From Argopecten irradians (lineage: Eukaryota > Mollusca > Bivalvia > Pectinida > Pectinidae), in assembly GCF_041381155.1 (NCBI RefSeq), contig NC_091135.1, positions 65,375,067 to 65,439,066 on the forward strand: a stretch of 64,000 bases of DNA, given 5' to 3'. The stretch's first letter is position 1. The number at the start of each line of letters is the position of its first letter. Below, piece by piece: positions 61,901 to 64,000 of this stretch. A program made the position numbers and the translations under genes. The notes below the pieces were generated by a model. That model was given only the letters and a program-made list of their open reading frames with translations, ran no database searches and had not been told where the DNA came from.

Positions 61901-62938
61901 GGCGGTGTCCTCATCATTTATTGATGAGGGCGTGTGTGTACCTGTACTTTACCTGTGAATTCTACAGATCAATTATTTACAACTGGCCTGATTAAAACCA
62001 TTAATAGCATGTATATGATAGCTGTGATTTGCTCTGGATGATACCTTATCTTCTTATCATGAAAATGATATTTATATTTGCACCATGTACATTGTAACTT
62101 GAAATGTTTTTGTTCTTTCTCTCATTGTTTAGAGTTTCTGAATATTTCATGGTTTACAGACTTTTGTTGTTTGCTCATGAACAATGACAATAATGATAGA
62201 TACTACAATATGTTGGTGTTTATTTTGCGGTTACTGAACAACAAGAAAAACGACGGAAGTATAACATAGACATTTCATGTTATATCAATATTCTTAGTGG
62301 CTGCATATCTATATACTAGTAACAAGCAAAGCAGAATGACTACCTTGGTTTTGATTTTAGATTATTATTATCAAAATAAAATGTCAGTACATATCTTACT
62401 TTACTCCATTTGATTACCTATTATAGGTAATCAAATGAAGTAATGTATAGGCTATGCATCTGGCAAAAAAAATAAAAATAAATCCAACAGTATTTAGATG
62501 TTGAGCAATCAATAATATAGTTAATGATTTCTGAAAATAATGCCATTTTATAAACTATTTCAAACTATTCAATTTGATATCATACTTGTATCTAAGATGA
62601 GTAGCAAAGTTGCATAAAAATGTCCATTGACACAATCAGCTTTCAAGAAAGCTAAACTTTCTAAATCGTGATTGAAATTTTTCCATTCTTTTTGATCAGG
62701 GTACGGTATCAGCAGGCCTGTTGCCAAGCGTGGCCTTTTTTGCAGTGCCCCAGACACCGCCTCCGGCCACCCCACCAGGAACACTTCCCGGCCTCGCCAT
62801 GACAACGGGGGTCCTCAACTCCTCCCTGATAGGCAAAATGCTGCAACAGCATCAGCAGCAGCAGCAACCAGGAATTGAGGATCCCCTGAGTGACCCTGAG
62901 AGTAGTCTCTATGACTACCAAATGATGGAGGAAGCTGG
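52940..62938 (+). CDS. Unrecognised gene, 5' part (exons 52940-52984, 54427-54474, 58065-58167, 58382-58396, 61769-61791, 62700-62938)
   Basis: Six exons with GT-AG borders join without a phase conflict (0, 0, 1, 1, 0, 2), giving about 157 residues, and the gene continues right of the window. It starts MAGKRGKKKKNVRDM, a basic N-terminus that could be a nuclear signal. Then come ERQESPTGRGITFEKK, SSSYWGNNIDIIKLTPTEQE and on to MMTPGIVQEP, a short NGRRSASILGYIK joint with a possible basophilic phosphorylation site, and an exon with PQTPPPATPPGTLPG, a CAG-coded glutamine run (QQHQQQQQ) and an acidic DPLSDPESSLYDYQMMEEAG. The low-complexity make-up suggests a regulatory or scaffold protein; I recognise no domain. 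Small exons could be wrong individually. A second 103-nt exon candidate (57460) could replace 58065-58167. Confidence 0.5.
52985..54426 (+). other. Intron of the unrecognised + gene
   Basis: AT-rich, with a tRNA-like stretch at 53688-53759. An 85-codon frame (53122-53379) has no support. Confidence 0.5.
53688..53759 (+). repeat. tRNA-derived relic (SINE head or tRNA pseudogene)
   Basis: It has an A-box-like TGGCTCAGTTG and a perfect B box GGTTCGATTCC with 72-nt overall spacing. The T arm pairs (CTGGG with CCTGG), but the acceptor and anticodon stems do not, so it is not a working tRNA. Confidence 0.4.
54427..54474 (+). CDS. Unrecognised + gene, exon 2 (48 nt)
   Basis: Acceptor TTTTATTAG, then ERQESPTGRGITFEKK, then GTTTGC as donor. 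Phase 0 at both ends. Confidence 0.5.
54475..56339 (+). other. Intron stretch, no feature seen
   Basis: AT-rich, many short frames, no splice-flanked coding segment that I can support. Confidence 0.5.
56340..57298 (+). mobile_element. Non-autonomous element with a 170-bp tandem core
   Basis: It begins TTATCCCCCACCCAACAAAG, then CAAATGGG and GTCCGTCCG, and ends GCCATTGGCGGGGGATC. The core is four units with steps of 171, 170 and 170 (starting at 56410, 56581, 56751 and 56921), each with CATAACTCTAAAACC, GATATTTCCACGAAACTTCA, TGGTCTAGTAGTGCC and ACCATGGAAACATTGCTGAA. The layout recalls bivalve Helitron-derived elements carrying a 160-170-bp satellite; that link is from memory. Confidence 0.65.
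57460..57562 (+). CDS. Candidate alternative exon (103 nt)
   Basis: Acceptor TATTTGCAG and donor GTAAGA are both strong. Only one frame is open: DIYEMLSSIFSCNMISVSSG and on to TKLTRNDQK. It enters in phase 0 and leaves in phase 1, exactly as the exon at 58065, and has the same length. The two cannot be used in series without a stop, so it is either alternative or false. Confidence 0.35.
58065..58167 (+). CDS. Unrecognised + gene, exon 3 (103 nt)
   Basis: Acceptor TCTATTCTAG, open only as SSSYWGNNIDIIKLTPTE and on to IVQEP, donor GTAATA. A hairpin element begins 14 nt downstream of the exon. Confidence 0.5.
58182..58272. mobile_element. 91-bp hairpin element
   Basis: CACAGGTTTACGACGCGCGC at the left is the inverse of GCGCGCGTCGTAAACCTGTG at the right, with an A-rich then T-rich middle that also pairs. 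The flanks show no clear target duplication. Probably a very short MITE. Confidence 0.65.
58382..58396 (+). CDS. Unrecognised + gene, micro-exon (15 nt)
   Basis: Acceptor GTCTTACAG, 15 nt, donor GTCAGT. It adds five codons without changing phase (NGRRS after the base left by exon 3). Confidence 0.35.
58397..58982 (+). other. Intron stretch, no feature seen
   Basis: Between the 15-nt micro-exon and the 33-bp minisatellite. Confidence 0.45.
58983..59779 (+). repeat. 33-bp minisatellite, about 24 units
   Basis: The unit is built from CCATTTCCTGTTTCCATTGC and TGTATATAAACAT. Units early in the array alternate between ACCCATTTCGTG and ATCCATTTCCTG forms; later ones are nearly uniform. Because 33 is divisible by 3 and the unit lacks stops in several frames, long frames appear on both strands. 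They are not genes. Confidence 0.92.
59780..61768 (+). other. Intron stretch, no feature seen
   Basis: A few decayed TTTCCTGTTT fragments trail the minisatellite to about 60030. Beyond that, AT-rich sequence with no supported feature. Confidence 0.5.
61769..61791 (+). CDS. Unrecognised + gene, micro-exon (23 nt)
   Basis: Acceptor TTATTACAG, 23 nt encoding SILGYIK after completing an Ala codon, donor GTACTA. It is the only piece I found that turns phase 1 into the phase 0 required by the exon at 62700. Confidence 0.35.
61792..62699 (+). other. Intron before the proline-rich exon
   Basis: Contains a 31-nt palindrome at 62408-62438 (CATTTGATTACCTAT and its inverse). No other feature seen. Confidence 0.5.
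62408..62438. repeat. Perfect short palindrome
   Basis: CATTTGATTACCTAT and ATAGGTAATCAAATG flank a single T. Confidence 0.7.
62700..62938 (+). CDS. Unrecognised + gene, proline- and glutamine-rich exon
   Basis: Acceptor TTTTGATCAG, donor GTAATT. It encodes 79 residues: GTVSAGLLPSVAFFAVPQTP, a proline run, GVLNSSLIGKMLQQHQQQQQ and an acidic end. The exon is markedly richer in G and C than its flanks, as coding sequence here tends to be. It leaves in phase 2, so at least one more exon lies beyond. Confidence 0.65.
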
Positions 62939-63117
62939 GTAATTAAAACATATAGTCATACAAAACCTATAGTGCAGCAATACTGTGGTTTCTAGATATT
63001 AAAATGACATCATTTGAGTCTGATAAGTTCCACCTTCCTGGGAGTTTTGAAGTTTTCCTGTAAATATATGACATCACAAACACAGAAATGTGGGACTAAT
63101 CGTGTTTGATATGTGAT

Positions 63118-64000
63118 GTTACTATAACAACAGCATTTTACTACCTCTAAACACCTGTATTGATGTTATGATAGAAGTGTTACTATAACAACATTTTACT
63201 ACCTCTAAACAGCTGTATTGATGTTATGATAGAAGTGTTACTATAACAACATTTTACTACCTCTAAACAGCTGTATTGATGTTATGATAGAAGTGTTACT
63301 ATAACAACATTTTACTACCTCTAAACACCTGTATTGATGTTATGATAGAAGTGTTACTATAACAAAGTTTACTACCTCTAAACACCTGTATTGATGTTAT
63401 GATAGAAGTGTTACTATAACAACATTTTACTACCTCTAAACAGCGGTAATGATGTTATGATAGAAGTGTTACTATAACAACATTTTACTACCTCTAAACA
63501 GCTGTATTGATGTTATGATAGAAGTGTTACTATAACAACATTTTACTACCTCTAAACAGCTGTATTGATGTTATGATAGAAGTGTTACTATAACAACATT
63601 TTACTACCTCTAAACAGCTGTATTGATGTTATGATAGAAGTGTTACTATAACAACATTTTACTACCTCTAAAACAGCTGTATTGATGTTATGATAGAAGT
63701 GTTACTATAACAACATTTTACTACCTCTAAACAGCTGTATTGATGTTATGATAGAAGTGTTACTATAACAACATTTTACTACCTCTAAACACTGTATTGA
63801 TGTTATGATAGAAGTGTTATTAACAATTTATACTCTAACACTGTATTGATGTTATGATAGAAGTGTTACTTAACAACATTTTACTACCTCTAAACACCTG
63901 TATTGATGTTATGATAGAAATGTTCCTATAACAACATTTTACTACCTCTAAACAGCTGTATTGATGTTATGATAGAAGTGTTACCTATAACAACATTTTA
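63118..64000 (+). repeat. 58-bp minisatellite running off the window
   Basis: About 15 units of TTACTATAACAACATTTTAC, TACCTCTAAACAGCTGTATT, GATGTTATGATAGAAGTG. The units near 63780-63870 are shortened by several small deletions. It lies in the intron after the proline-rich exon. Confidence 0.92.

Noticed and set aside
1-64000. Long terminal repeats, retroviral-type genes, Polinton-type genes, CRISPR arrays, rRNA genes
   Set aside because: I looked for them on both strands and saw none. The direct duplication at 31 kb is far too long and gene-bearing to be a pair of terminal repeats.

Overview
The window is eukaryotic and almost certainly from a bivalve mollusc. It is AT-rich, its genes are split by long GT-AG introns, and it carries interspersed repeats of kinds I associate with bivalve genomes: CAGGGGCG-ended DNA transposons, TTTAAAGGCCC-ended MITEs, 170-bp arrays beginning near a GTCCGTCCG motif, and a GAATAGGCGAGCTAA hairpin tail. 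The species cannot be fixed from sequence alone.

The dominant structure is a direct duplication with a period near 31 kb. Bases 1-26824 (copy 1) reappear at 30958-52874 (copy 2). Between them lies 26825-30957, present once, which ends in what looks like the aquaporin promoter. Each copy holds an aquaporin gene on the + strand (three coding exons, 309 aa in copy 1) and, tail to tail with it on the - strand, at least four phase-consistent exons of a conserved gene I do not recognise. In copy 2, aquaporin exon 1 is riddled with small indels while the introns are nearly identical to copy 1, which suggests consensus error at an assembly join more than biological decay. The arrangement is therefore either a recent tandem duplication or two haplotypes laid end to end.

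The copies differ mainly by whole mobile-element insertions, all in the distal half. Copy 1 alone has a 5.5-kb LINE (15150-20654) and a 2.2-kb hAT-like element (22980-25159). Copy 2 alone has a 710-bp Mutator-like MITE (47950-48659), an extra MITE (49491-49896), a 560-bp unclassified insert (50600-51159) and a 1.1-kb hAT-like element (51206-52297). Because the other copy supplies the empty site, several target-site duplications can be read directly. An older 5'-truncated jockey/CR1-like LINE is shared by both copies.

From 52875 to the end is unduplicated sequence. It contains the 5' part of a + strand gene (52940-62938) whose exons join in phase: a lysine-rich start, micro-exons of 48, 15 and 23 nt, and a proline- and glutamine-rich exon. 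I do not recognise the product. Its introns hold a 170-bp tandem array, an 89-bp hairpin beside a splice donor, a 33-bp minisatellite and a tRNA-like relic. A 58-bp minisatellite runs off the right edge.
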